Of a stretch of DNA of 64,000 nt, positions 47,606-57,537 are shown in pieces; within the stretch, counting starts at the first letter, position 1; each line of letters begins with the position of its first letter. A model generated the notes under the pieces. It searched no databases and was not told the origin of the DNA. It saw only the letters and a program-made list of their open reading frames with translations. The DNA is from Amanita rubescens. Taxonomy: Eukaryota; Basidiomycota; Agaricomycetes; Agaricales; Amanitaceae. The position numbers were made by a program, and so were the translations under genes. The DNA lies in assembly GCA_015039365.1 (NCBI GenBank), contig WION01000057.1:1-64000 (forward strand). Reading direction: 5' to 3'.

Positions 47606-47992
47606 CCCTAGGGATTCGAAGTCCAGTTGATAGGACTGGAAAAAGACCAGGACCGGACCAGGACTGGACCAGTTGCAACCGGACCATCAGTTGCAGTTGC
47701 CTAGTTTTGTGGGAGCAACTGGTTGCAGTCTTTCAATTTTGGGAAAAACAAAAGACCGGCCAACTTAGACCAGTTGCAACTGGTTGCAACTGGCTATTTG
47801 CAAAGACCAATGTCTGTATGCACATGCCCATAATTTATGGCACATTTCCAACAATATTTCAGTCATTGTATGCCAGTGACATCATCAGTTTCTACCAAAG
47901 AGATTGAGCCCAGTCATGGTCAAGCTTGGGCTTGTAGATGGAGTATTCAATTGTTTCTAGGGTTTTTTGGGTCACTGAATCCAATGGTGATA
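47606..47992. repeat. Simple repeat-rich stretch (GACCAG / GGTTGCAACTGG words)
   Basis: Between 47638 and 47800 the words GGACCAG, CAGTTGCA and TGGTTGCAACTGG recur many times in both orientations. The rest, to 47992, has no ORF or motif I can name. Confidence 0.6.
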
Positions 47993-49750
47993 TCAGCATA
48001 GTACACAAACTGGCTGAAAATATGCCAGAATGATTTTGAGCATTGTGCCAACATTGACAAAGAAATCATCAAAGAGATCACCAAAGAGGACAAGTCTCAG
48101 GCCTGGACTTGATAAGGCCCATAGACAGCAATTAAATCCTAAATTTTTGAAGGATTTATCAGCTTGTTTATTCCAAGCCCATGAGGCTTGTTTGAGGCCA
48201 TAAATAGCCTTTTTAAGTCTGTATACCTTCTTTTCTTGATTTTTGATTACATAGCCTTCAGGTTGTGTCATATATACATCCGCTTCAAGATCTCTGTATA
48301 AAAAGGCAGTCTTGACATCGAGTGCTTCTATATCCCAGTTTTCTAGCACTGCAATGGCGAATAGAAGGCGAATAGTCTCATATCGAGCTACTGGTGAAAA
48401 AGTTTCATTGTAATCAATTCCAGGTCTTTGGGAAAATCCTTTGGCAACTAAACGTGCCTTTTTCCTGCCATTGGATTTTAAGACGAATACCCATCGACAT
48501 TTGATGGCTATTCTTCCAGGAGGAAGATCTGCTAATTCCCATATATTTCTAGCGTTTAATGATTTAATTTCTTCATCCATAGAAATTTTCCATTTCTCAT
48601 AGTTTGAAGGATTATTGATACACATTTTACTGATGTCTCTGTAATTGTATGGAACAGTATCATCATCTTTTGCATATATTGCCTGTGCAAATAAATGATG
48701 TATTAATTCTGTGCCATTTTCTTTAACGATTTTCTGTGTCCAAATATTCATAGCCTTTTGGTGATATTCTTTTAAGATGCGTATGCTAGTAGCAGTATGT
48801 GTGATTTGAAATCTTAGAATATCTTCAACTTCTTTATCAGAAGAAGATTTTTGTTCTTCTAAGTCTTTTAATAAATCATACATGACATCTTTTTTATCTG
48901 AGATTTCTTTTTCTATCTCAAGTATAGGTTTATCACCATAAGTATTATCTGGTTGAATAACTGGGACCCTGAGACGATCAGATCGATGAAGTGGAATATC
49001 AGGATTTCTGATAGTTCTAGTTTGACGGGTTTTTGGTCTAGGAGGTGGAGAAGGAGGTTTATTCCTTCTTGGTCCTATGTACGCATCTTCAAGATCCAAG
49101 TGAGATTTGTCAATGGGTTGATCTGATTCTTGAACACCCCTTGATTTGGTATCCTCATCTTTTTCTGATTTGACTGATTTAAAGGATTCTTCATCAGAAC
49201 CATCATGATCAGAAGGATCATCATTATCGCTATTAGGTCCAGGATAAGACTTTGTATCTGGAAATGTCTTCCTAGTATCTATCTCATCTAAATTAATAAA
49301 TGGGTTTATATCTTCATTTTCTTCTGGAATAGGCCTGAGTCTATCAAGATTCTTGGTTGCAATATCTTGAGTTTTGCTCTCTCTAGGGAATTTGGATTCA
49401 TTGAACTGTGCTTGGGTGGATATGACGAGTTTATTATCATGTGTCATGAAGCAGTATGCTTTTGCATTCGGTTCATATCCAATAAATGTCATCTCTTCAG
49501 ATTTAGGAGACAACTTGTTTTTGCGCAATTCTTTTGGGATAAAGACCCAAGCAGTGCATCCAAATACTTTAAAGTATGAAACATCAGGTTTATCCTTGGT
49601 TAAGTTTTGTACTGGTGTAGACCAGTCTGTACGTCTAAGTGGGGTACAATTGTAAATATGTTTACAGACCCTAAATATTCCTGGACCTTTCTTCATATGG
49701 AAAGATTTGTCATCCAAACATTTCCAAGCCATTCTGTATATGGAAAGCAT
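47993..49750 (-). pseudogene. Ty1/copia pol fragment: integrase C-terminus and N-terminal half of reverse transcriptase
   Basis: One long open frame. The integrase C-terminal region is recognisable from HIYNCTPLRRTDWSTPVQ, SYFKVFGCTAWVFIPKELR and FIGYEPNAKAYCF. A charged linker follows, then the copia reverse transcriptase start with NIWELADLPPGRIAIKCRWV, ARLVAKGFSQRPGIDYNETF, VARYETIRLLFAIAVLENWD and VYRLKKAIYGLKQASWAWNK. The similarity ends at about 48130, before the YVDD active site, and unrelated sequence continues the frame to a stop. RNase H is absent. The integrase catalytic core is also missing, its place being taken by tandem repeats (49776-51050). It is a non-functional copy. Confidence 0.88.
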
Positions 49751-49775
49751 CTAGAACATGTCAACTAAATATCTC

Positions 49776-49905
49776 TTGACCTTTCCTTTTATGGTAAGGA
49801 CCTAGAGCGCATCATCCAGCATTTCTTGACCTTTCCTTTTATGGTAAGGACCTAGACTCGCACATCATCCAGCATTTCTTGACCTTTCCTTCTATGGGAA
49901 GTTTC
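49776..49905 (+). repeat. Tandem repeat, about 51-bp unit, three copies
   Basis: TTGACCTTTCCTTTTATGG followed by TAAGGACCTAGA and CATCATCCAGCATTTC recurs at about 49776, 49827 and 49878. It adjoins the 5' end of the integrase/RT fragment. Confidence 0.8.
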
Positions 49906-49969
49906 TAAACATCACATAAACATTCAGTTCTGGGCCCTTTCTTTTATGGTTTCCCTGCATCACAAACAA

Positions 49970-51050
49970 TCCATACAAGGTTGCATGCAACCACTACTAA
50001 GCTTATTGTGGTTTATGCCAACCATTTCTGATCTTTTATTGTGATTATGGTATCTCATGTCCATAAGACCATTGCATACAGTTTCACGCAACCATTGCTA
50101 AACTTGTTGTGGTTTATATCAACCACTTCTCATTATGGCATCTCCAAATGACCATAAGATCATTATGCATGGTTGCATGCAACCACCACTAAGCTTATTG
50201 TGGTTTATGCCAACCACTTCTGATCCTTGATTCTCATTGCAGTATGTCATGACCATAAGATCATTACATATGGTTGCATGCAACCATTACTAAACTTATT
50301 CTGGTCTACACCAACCACTTCTAAACCTTCACTCTGATTATGGTATTTCACAACCATAAGGTCATCACACATGCTTGCACTCAACCATTGCTGAACTTGT
50401 TCTGGTATGTGCCAACCATTTCTGATTGCAGTATGTCATGACCATAGGGTCATTGCACATGGTTGGATGCAACCACTGCTAAACTTATCGTGGTTCATGA
50501 GAACCATTTCTGAACTCTCATTCTGATTGTAGTATGTCATGACCATAAGATTATTGCATGTGGTTACATGCAGCCATTGCTAAACTCATTCTGGTATATG
50601 CCAACCACATCTGAACCTTTATCCTGATTGTGTCAGTATCTCATGACCATAGTATCATTACACATGGTTGCATGCAACCACTGCTGAAGTAGTTGCAGTT
50701 TATGCCAGCCATTTCTCAACCTTTATTCTGGTTGTAGTACATGACAACCATAACATCAAGTTACACATGATTGCATGCAGCCATTGTTAAACACACTGTG
50801 GTTTATGTCAACCACTTACTATATGAACTTCCTCTATTCTGACTGTAGTATGTCATGATCATAACTAAATGCTTTCTGGTCTGTACTAACCACCTTTTAC
50901 CTTTATAGTCTTTCATGACCATAAAGCTATCATATATGGTTGTACTATAAACCCATTTCATAATGTTATGGTACACCAAGACAATAAAACTATTGACCAT
51001 GGTTGTATAAAACCACTGCTGAACCAGTTGTGGTCTATACCAACCACTTC
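49970..51050 (+). repeat. Tandem repeat array, about 100-bp unit, 9-11 diverged copies
   Basis: A unit of about 100 bp contains GGTTGCATGCAACCA, then CTAAACTTATTGTGGT, CCAACCACTTCTGA and CATGACCATAAGATCATT. The word GGTTGCATGCAACC or a close variant falls near 49979, 50081, 50171, 50272, 50372, 50461, 50560, 50664 and 50769; two shorter, more diverged units follow to 51050. The core GGTTGCATGCAACC is itself a perfect palindrome. From 51050 to 51218 there is AT-rich sequence without a gene. Confidence 0.85.
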
Positions 51051-51218
51051 TAGCAAAAAATAGTGATGAATATGTAAGCAAATAAAGTGACAAGATTATG
51101 TAAGCAGTGAGCACATGGATTATGTAAACATCCAACCTGTTGTACCCAATAGTTTGCTATATTGTACCTCATTTTATAGTAAATGTTGGATGTGTTTGGA
51201 ACAGAATACGCTAATCGG

Positions 51219-51752
51219 TTATCTGATCAAGTCAGTATGAACTAGTTCAAATGGTTTTGAAGCTCTTTTATCTGTATCTGGAAAACTTTGTGAAACAGCT
51301 TTTCCTTTAACACATCCTTTACAAGGATCATTAGTGGTGGGTAAAGGTAACCTGGGTTTGCCCATTTTTATTATTTGTTTTGAAGGATGTCCTAGATGTT
51401 GATGCCAAATCTCCCAATTGATCACATTATGCATCGGGACTAGTAAGCTCCAAGCTTTTGGCTTATATATTTCACCATTAATCCACATTAATGTGTCATC
51501 ACCTAATGTGGGAGTTCCTTCGATGTAAGGAACTTCAGAAGAACGTTTGAGACTAAAAATAATTTTCTTGTTATCTTGTCTTGCAATTAGACCTTGTTTG
51601 CATAAGGTTCCATTGCTTATTAATCTAAGTATTGTGCTTGGCATGTAGAGAACAGGGTGTAATCAAATTTGATTCACTGTGCCATTTGATAGTTGATGGG
51701 AAAGTATAACTGTACCTTCACCTAATATTTGAGATTGTGAATCAGCGGTAAT
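51219..51752 (-). pseudogene. Ty1/copia pol fragment: protease end and GAG-pre-integrase
   Basis: The minus-strand frame carries ITADSQSQILGEGTVILSH (the region after the copia protease), then STILRLISNGTLCKQG, and the GAG-pre-integrase zinc region WEIWHQHLGHPSKQIIKMGK with CKGCVKGKAVSQSFP, ending KPFELVHTDL, where the integrase core should begin. It is cut there. The 5' side abuts the LTR at 51753 directly, with no primer-binding site or gag, so the left part of the element has been deleted. Confidence 0.85.
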
Positions 51753-52271
51753 TGTTATGATCACGTCAATCTCCACCTACAATGTGTCCACGCTATGAGC
51801 ACTTGACAAAGTAGACTAAGTCCAACAGACAAGTCAAACAATAGGTGAATGAATAAGCTAAGTAATAAGACGACTAGAAGAAGTCTTATACTTGAGAGTG
51901 ATAATGAATGGAGTATGTACGACGTTCTTTAGGCGAGATGAGATGTGATATTGACAAGAACAAACTAAGTCGAACTTAGGGTTTGATGCTACAGTACATC
52001 GGTTTATATACATGTACAGAAACACAGCCATATCGTAAGTGGAACTAAGGCGATAGCAAGTATAGGCGGAACAGGGGGCATAAGGGATGATACGCGTATG
52101 AACAAGGAGTTGGGCATAGGGTAAACGGAATGGGGATCGATAAGGGAACGAGGTGGTCTGTATGTGGTGAACATAATGGAGATTGGATAAGGGGTAGGCA
52201 TATACGAAAAAGTAAGCATGTCCGACGTGTCATGTAATCATAATGTAGGAGTCCGTACCGTGTTTGTAACA
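51753..52271 (-). mobile_element. Copia-type LTR, 519 bp
   Basis: Read on the minus strand it starts TGTTACAAACACGG and ends GTGATCATAACA, with TGTTA/TAACA inverted termini. It contains ATGTATATAAACC as a likely TATA region (about 52010). The flanks (GTAAT left, CTAGC right) do not match, so a simple insertion is not preserved. It truncates the ORF at 52403-52706 on one side and abuts the copia pol fragment on the other. Confidence 0.78.
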
Positions 52272-52402
52272 CTAGCTCTCCTCTACGTTGTTGACCGCAA
52301 CAATGATATGCGGTGTCCTCCTAGGTATCGAGGTTGTGGCGGGCCTCATCATCGTCGTAGGGATGATAACCTGAGGAGTTGTCGACGAAGGCAGATAAGT
52401 CA

Positions 52403-52706
52403 TTCGTCTTGATTCCATCCTCCTGCGTTCCAGTCGGTGGGTGCGTCCGTATACGTTTGGATGAGTTCTTCGTTGTTGGCCTCAAGCGAGTTGAGGAGCT
52501 TATGGAGAACCTTGAGTCGTCGGTTCTCTTCTTTGAGGAGCCGGATGATTCGCTCCTTGGATTGGTCATCCGGGCAGGGGACCGTAGGGGGTAGGGATGT
52601 GGCGGCAAAGAGCTGGACGTGCGACTGATAGTGGAGGAAATCCGAGATTTCCTGGTGGATGCAGGAGAGGCGTTCTCGACCGTCGAAGGCGGCAACGTTG
52701 AATGCG
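52403..52706 (-). CDS. Coiled-coil ORF next to an LTR, possible gag-like fragment
   Basis: A minus-strand frame of about 100 codons starts at the inner edge of the LTR at 52709-53007. It reads FNVAAFDGRERLSCIHQE, FLHYQSHVQLFAATSLPP and KERIIRLLKEENRRLKVLHK, then LLNSLEANNEELIQTYTD, and stops at 52403. The heptad pattern suggests a coiled coil. There is no ATG at the start. Position and composition suggest a gag-like protein of an LTR element, cut off by the copia LTR at 52271. An overlapping frame of similar length (52321-52695) is Ser/Pro-rich and less protein-like. Confidence 0.4.
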
Positions 52707-52708
52707 GG

Positions 52709-53007
52709 TGTAACGAGTATAACTCGTTATAATAGATACTCGGAGGTATCTAGGTGTGGGATAGCCTGGTAGGGCTCTTCTAGGGGTTCTGGTACACAGT
52801 CTATAGCCGTGCTAAGGTCTCTTCACTCGATGTACACTGAATCCAGTTATATTGGTTCGTGTATCGAGTAAAGAATAAGTGTGTTTGTACATGTTGATGA
52901 CGTGCTCTATAGTCGCACGTCACATAAGTCACGAATACTCTATATACGGTAACTATGGTATCTACAAGATGGAGAGGATCGAGCACGGTAACGGGCTACC
53001 CGTTACA
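52709..53007 (-). mobile_element. LTR of unrecognised family (unit 1, 3' side), 299 bp
   Basis: Minus-strand reading: AGTGGGGGAGAG (a polypurine tract) directly precedes TGTAACGGG...; the other end is ...CTCGTTACA. Each end is a hairpin: GTAACGGGCTACCCGTTAC on one side and GTAACGAGT-ATA-ACTCGTTA on the other. It shares length (299 versus 305 bp), ends and several internal words (for example ...TGTACATCGAG versus ...TGTGCGTTCGAG) with the LTR at 57233-57537. Confidence 0.7.
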
Positions 53008-55138
53008 CTCTCCCCCACTAGATTGAGCCCAAGAGCCCAATCTACACATAGAAGAAGAAGGATATCTCTTCCAGTAGAAGAATAACTGAACTCGAGGTTG
53101 AATTGCAGTTCTTCTTCTAAGGCAGTTGCGTAAATGTCTTTGCAATCGAAATGAAATGCATGGGTAGTCTAACACAATCCCCAACCCCTCCCCCACTAGC
53201 CAAAGTCACTGGCTATACGTAGAGAGGAGCATATCTTGTGCAGAAGTACATTTAATGCAGTACAGTAGAGAAATCATTGTTTTCACCGAAGTAAAATTTA
53301 AATTTCTCTAAGAATAAGGTGGGGGATGAACATATGAGCCTATCCACCATAAAAGCGAACATCTGCGAAGGTGTTCATGAAGTTCTACAGCCAGTAGAAC
53401 ATTAGATGCGAGGCATGCGTCGAATTTCGGTGCTCCTTCCTAGTATGGAAGTTCGTCACATCGTGTGACTGGCTGAATTTAGAGCATGCAAGCGCGCCCT
53501 AGTAACATTGGGTGTCCTCGCTGGAACAGGCCTTGCGCGACAATCGTCCAAGATTTGTTTGAATAGGTGTCGTCAAATCGTCTTCAAGACAGCCCAGCAG
53601 GAGGGACTGTAGACGGCTCGCGTGCGTAACTCTGCGAAGCATCTAAATAAGGAAAGTCGGTGCTGGCTCAAGAGCTCGAGCCGGTGGCCGGTAGTCATGT
53701 GACACGCCCAAGGCACGTCCAGCCAGGTCCAGCCTTGTTTATCGCTAGGGGCTCTAGTGATAAGAGCGATGAGAGTTCTCACAAGCGAGGGCTCCATGTA
53801 ATAGTGACGGCTACAAGAGCCGTTTGATCCCTTCTGGCCGGCGACTGCGATCTGAGGAGAACAAAAGGACGGGAGAACAGCCGCGTGAGGGCGGCTTGGC
53901 GTATGGTACGTCCCTCGTCCTTCCTTTCTCTCTTATCTTTGTTGTTTTCTGCTGACCAGCTCGACGTAATCCAGAAGCCGAGGCGACGTTCGTGTTGAGC
54001 GGTTACAAAGACGGAACACAGGACGAGGACTTAAGACCGACTCTCGTGCACTTGGCCTGGACAGTTGTCGGTCTCGAGGTTAGGACTACGCATCGACCTC
54101 TCTCATTCGCTCTGTGGAACGACAACAGCGATATTAGGACTCAGAGGAGAGTCCTATGGTGTTTAACACATTACGACATATGGGAGACTGTATGGGCGAG
54201 CGAGGAAGACGAGGAGTAGCCTTGTCTGGCAAGGGTATGTACTACTTCGTCTTTTCTTCCATTCCTCGCTAACTGCTTTACACAGCTCCGCTTATCGCGT
54301 TCTGGGACTCAGAGGGAGTACCGGCAGCTTACTCACTCGATCCCATGACAGACGAGGGCTGGGTAGTGGGTAGTAGGCTCGTCCTTCTCTCGTGTGGCCG
54401 TAAGGGATGCCAAACTTGAAGGAGGTGGTGAAGAGGGACTAGTAGCTGCGAGTGGCAGCCAGGGATGTGGTACGTTCCATCTTATCCCGTTCCCTTCACG
54501 CTCACTAGTCACATCAAGCAGATGCAGCCATTATTGGGCCAACACAAGAATCGGGGATGAGCCGTGATGATAGAAGACTTAGGGAGTCATCTTATGGATA
54601 GAGAGTCCGTTGAACTCTCAATTGTATCAGAACCGGCGTCGGATTAGTTCGACGTGTCCGGTCCCAGTTATGAGAGATAGCCGTTATGGAACGGCTAGTT
54701 AACCAGGCGTGTGTGGGTTCGTGCTAGGTATGTCTCGATTCCTCTGTCCGATAGCATGCTGACCGATAGCGTTGAACAGGTACGTTCTCAATGGCAGATG
54801 ACTGAGACCTGGACAGTGGAGCGAACCACGGGTATAGAAGGCTCAAGGAAGCCTTCTACTGGGTAGAGAATCTGTAGAGGACTTAGGTGAGTCCTCTATG
54901 TCGTTTTAAGAGAATCTGTTAAGACTCTCTATAGGCTTGGAACATAATGACTCACTGCGAGTCTCTTCCCCTTCAAGAAGAAGAAGAAAGTATTAAAGAC
55001 GGGTACTTGAACGAGTCCCATCTGATTGAATATATTAAGTGAGTTGTTGAATGACTCAATTGTAACTTTAAAGTCTAATTCATAAACTTTATGCATAATT
55101 TACATATAAACGGGTTAGTTGACTCGGAAGTCAACTAG
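53008..55138. mobile_element. 3' region of LTR unit 1, no recognisable coding
   Basis: This starts at the polypurine tract. Landmarks shared in order with the 3' region of unit 2: CCTCCCCCACT about 180 bp (here) or 115 bp (unit 2) in, AAGCGAACAT, ATTTCG..GCTCCTTCC..ATGGAAGTTCGT, TGTTTATCGCTAGGGG, and GTCGGTCTCGAGGTTAGGACT. GT...CTNAC...AG intron-like stretches of about 50-60 nt occur on the plus strand at 53906, 54235, 54472 and 54727. I find no long ORF or known domain. Confidence 0.55.
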
Positions 55139-56149
55139 TTATGCTGTCCAAAGACAGCTCTGAGTAAACGAAGACGACGGCATTGAAGTCAGTGATGCGA
55201 TACCCGGCATCTGCGACCCGCAGCATGGAGGTGGGGCTATGGAGACGAGAGGGATGGGTGACGACGGGAGCATCACGGTTGAGCGCGTTGAAAACCAGCT
55301 AAGGTTTGTAACTAGCCCTTTCCGTTTATTCGTCATGTTGACAGTCTTATTCAGAGACTGCTTATAAGCTACCTGAAACGGCGGCTTAAGGACCCGCCGA
55401 ACGAGCTCGACGCTCAAACGGTGAGGGTTTAGTATCCGCAGTATGCGTGCAGATAGAGTAGACAGTATGGAGACTGCCTCAATAGATTGTAAGTGCCTCA
55501 CATCACTTAATTTAAGCTTTTTATTAACGGCGCTATTAAGACGTCGTTTAGCCTTAACCGCAATATTCGGCGGTTTACAACGAGCCCGCCACCAACGTTC
55601 AACACTCTGAGGGTAGCAGGAATAAGCCTGGAGGAACGCGGGCTTAGAGACGGGTCGTGACCCCGTCTTAGGCTCAGGTGAGCGCTTCGCAATGGCACTC
55701 ACGGCGAACTGGAAGCTAACGGCCTCATATGGATACCGTTTAGGGCCTCCATCGTCCGGAGGTTTCAGGACTAGTTGGTCGAGTCTCATGCTCGACTTGC
55801 TGAAGGAATCGGCCTGCAAAAGGATGGCAGGCAAGGAAGCAAACAGCGTGAGGGCTGTTAAGGGAATAGGTGAGTGCGGACGTGCACTCGTTTCTATCTT
55901 ACTGACAGCCAAATACGTAGGCTGTCGTTTGGTGGACGCAATGGTTTGTTTTCTATCAGGAATTTGAAGAGCTGGCGTTGCCGACTCTTCCGAAACTTCC
56001 GCAGTCTCTAGATGTTCGAATGAACATCTAACAGCCTTGATGGCTTCAGTAGGCCGTACGGTGTAACAACTCAAAAGAGGCTGTGTTGCGCACAACCCCC
56101 GAGTGTTTTGGCGTGTGCCGAATGAGTTCGGTGGACGGGGCAGTCGCAC
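55139..56149 (-). CDS. Ser/Pro-rich SPxP-repeat ORF B of LTR unit 1, with conserved C-terminal motif
   Basis: A single open frame of 336 codons; family not recognised. It begins near AVRCSFEHLETAEV, which matches AVKTDRCSGEHLKTG of ORF A. Two copies of the repeat [DE]xVSxxxxxSxxxxxSPxP follow (SARPHSPIP near 55869; AVSAIAKRSPEPKTG near 55676). Next is the block SVERWWRARCKPPNIAVKAK and RRLNSAVNKK, which recurs in unit 2 at 60190-60314. The end is Ser- and Leu-rich. Base composition is GC-rich with many Arg and Ser codons. Together with ORF A it may be one broken gene. No reverse transcriptase, integrase, protease or transposase motif is visible. Confidence 0.5.
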   Translation of the reverse strand: MRLPRPPNSFGTRQNTRGLCATQPLLSCYTVRPTEAIKAVRCSFEHLETAEVSEESATPALQIPDRKQTIASTKRQPTYLAVSKIETSARPHSPIPLTALTLFASLPAILLQADSFSKSSMRLDQLVLKPPDDGGPKRYPYEAVSFQFAVSAIAKRSPEPKTGSRPVSKPAFLQAYSCYPQSVERWWRARCKPPNIAVKAKRRLNSAVNKKLKLSDVRHLQSIEAVSILSTLSARILRILNPHRLSVELVRRVLKPPFQVAYKQSLNKTVNMTNKRKGLVTNLSWFSTRSTVMLPSSPIPLVSIAPPPCCGSQMPGIASLTSMPSSSFTQSCLWTA

Positions 56150-56246
56150 CCAACCTCGGCCGCACTGTCGGACGATGGAACTAAAGTGGTCGGAAGGAAA
56201 GAAGGTGTATAAAACTAAACTACGACACGTTTATATAATGTCTACC

Positions 56247-57203
56247 TCATGTACTACATGCGTCTGATGATCCGATGCGTCCGATGTCGGGTTTCGGGGT
56301 CCGCAGTGTCGGAGGTCGGAGCCCGCCATGTGTCGGGTTTGAGCACTGAGTACAACGTAGCCGGTATCGGCACGTTACAACGGGACGACATTCCCAAGAC
56401 CCATCTTTATGTATATCATGCGAGGGTCTAGCAAGCATTGAAACGGACTCCGAATGTCCTGGATAGGGTAAATCGGGCTCGCGCTGATGAAGGATAGTTC
56501 CGACTGTCCCGTTAGGCTGTAACCCTACAGCCTCGGGCTTCAAATTAGAGAACTTAGCGTTCTCTACTGTATACTTAGGTGAGCGCGTGCTTAAGCTCAC
56601 CTTCCCTCCCCCACTGACGATACTGTGAAGACATCGTTCAGGGTCTCTGTCGTCAGGAGACTTCAACGGCGTTTCACCAGATGTAAGACCTGGCTGACGA
56701 GGAGAAGGAGCATGCGGAGAACGGGCAGACGAGAGCATTGGTAACAAAAGGGTCACCGAGGGAGTAGGCGAGTGTGAACACGCGCTTATATCATCATTAC
56801 TGACAATATTCAGCTCTCGAAGCGGAGTTACCGCATCATCGGATTGCTGAAGAGCACCAGCAGCCCTGTCTGCTGTCGAGGTTTCTTGCAGGACAGCGAA
56901 ACATACGACGCCGTCCTGAATGGTGTCCCAATCATTCACGAGACTCTCACAAGAGTCTCTCCAAGCTTCGGTTAGACCTGACAAGGCTGGGTCTTCAGGG
57001 ACTGAATCTCCAGTTTTTAGATGCTCACCGGAGCATCTATCGGTCTTGACAGCTAGCTTAAGCTGACTTGATTTCATTTCATAACTATCCACAATTGGGG
57101 TCGCAAGAGTCGAAGCCAGCAACTCAGGAAGTGTCTCCGATGATGAGCGAGAGGGCTTTGGGCTCTCGGGATGATGAATAGGCGAGGTATGTATTACGCC
57201 CAT
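56247..57203 (-). CDS. Ser/Pro-rich SPxP-repeat ORF A of LTR unit 1
   Basis: The ATG at 57203 (MGVIHTSPIHHPESPKPS) lies 30 bp inside the LTR at 57233-57537, which supports this start. The product has 318 residues. It contains RCSGEHLKTG (shared with ORF B), then two SPxP repeat copies, IVSNDDISACSHSPTP (near 56766) and IVSGGGKVSLSTRSP (near 56578), separated by LKSPDDRDPERCL, which resembles LKPPDDGGPKRYP of ORF B. The C-terminus is Arg- and Pro-rich. There are about 100 bp between its stop and ORF B. Function unknown; likely encoded by the LTR element, or cargo of it. Confidence 0.5.
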   Translation of the reverse strand: MGVIHTSPIHHPESPKPSRSSSETLPELLASTLATPIVDSYEMKSSQLKLAVKTDRCSGEHLKTGDSVPEDPALSGLTEAWRDSCESLVNDWDTIQDGVVCFAVLQETSTADRAAGALQQSDDAVTPLRELNIVSNDDISACSHSPTPSVTLLLPMLSSARSPHAPSPRQPGLTSGETPLKSPDDRDPERCLHSIVSGGGKVSLSTRSPKYTVENAKFSNLKPEAVGLQPNGTVGTILHQREPDLPYPGHSESVSMLARPSHDIHKDGSWECRPVVTCRYRLRCTQCSNPTHGGLRPPTLRTPKPDIGRIGSSDACST

Positions 57204-57232
57204 CTTTATTCCTTTATTGTCAATACCTATTT

Positions 57233-57537
57233 TGTAAAGTGGATAGGTTGATAGAGGTTGATAGCTTGTATCTACTCGAACGCACAGTGCACAGGACCAA
57301 ATGTATTGGGTGAGCCGTGCTAGTGTGTGCGTATGACGAAGTAATAGTGGGCTGATTATGTAAGGTGTCAATGCGTGAATATAAAGTCACGCGTGACTTG
57401 ATCTATATACAATATATCTATGGGAGTTGTTCCACAACTCCCCGGTCTTCAGGCTTGGAGATCCTCTAGATCTCCATATCTATGAATATCCATATGGGTT
57501 CCAGGATGCTCTTGTAGCCTCCTTACACTCTCCCCCA
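57233..57537 (-). mobile_element. LTR of unrecognised family, shared by units 1 and 2, 305 bp
   Basis: Minus-strand reading: TGTGGGGGAGAG then TGTAAGGAGG...; the inner end reads ...CCACTTTACA, 30 bp before the ORF A start. It carries TATA-like words (ATATTGTATATAG near 57410). It serves as the 5' LTR of unit 1 and sits exactly where the 3' LTR of unit 2 is expected, after that unit's polypurine tract. An alternative inner end, CACCTTACA at about 57359, would make it about 180 bp; the longer version matches the 299-bp LTR better. Confidence 0.65.

Noticed and set aside
48000..48130. Continuation of reverse transcriptase to the YVDD box
   Set aside because: The frame stays open, but the sequence (LFGDLFDDFFVNVG) does not align with the expected region, so the element is truncated there.
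49970..51050. CRISPR-like array
   Set aside because: Regular spacing of about 100 bp, but the whole unit is repeated (no unique spacers), it diverges gradually, and the genome is eukaryotic.
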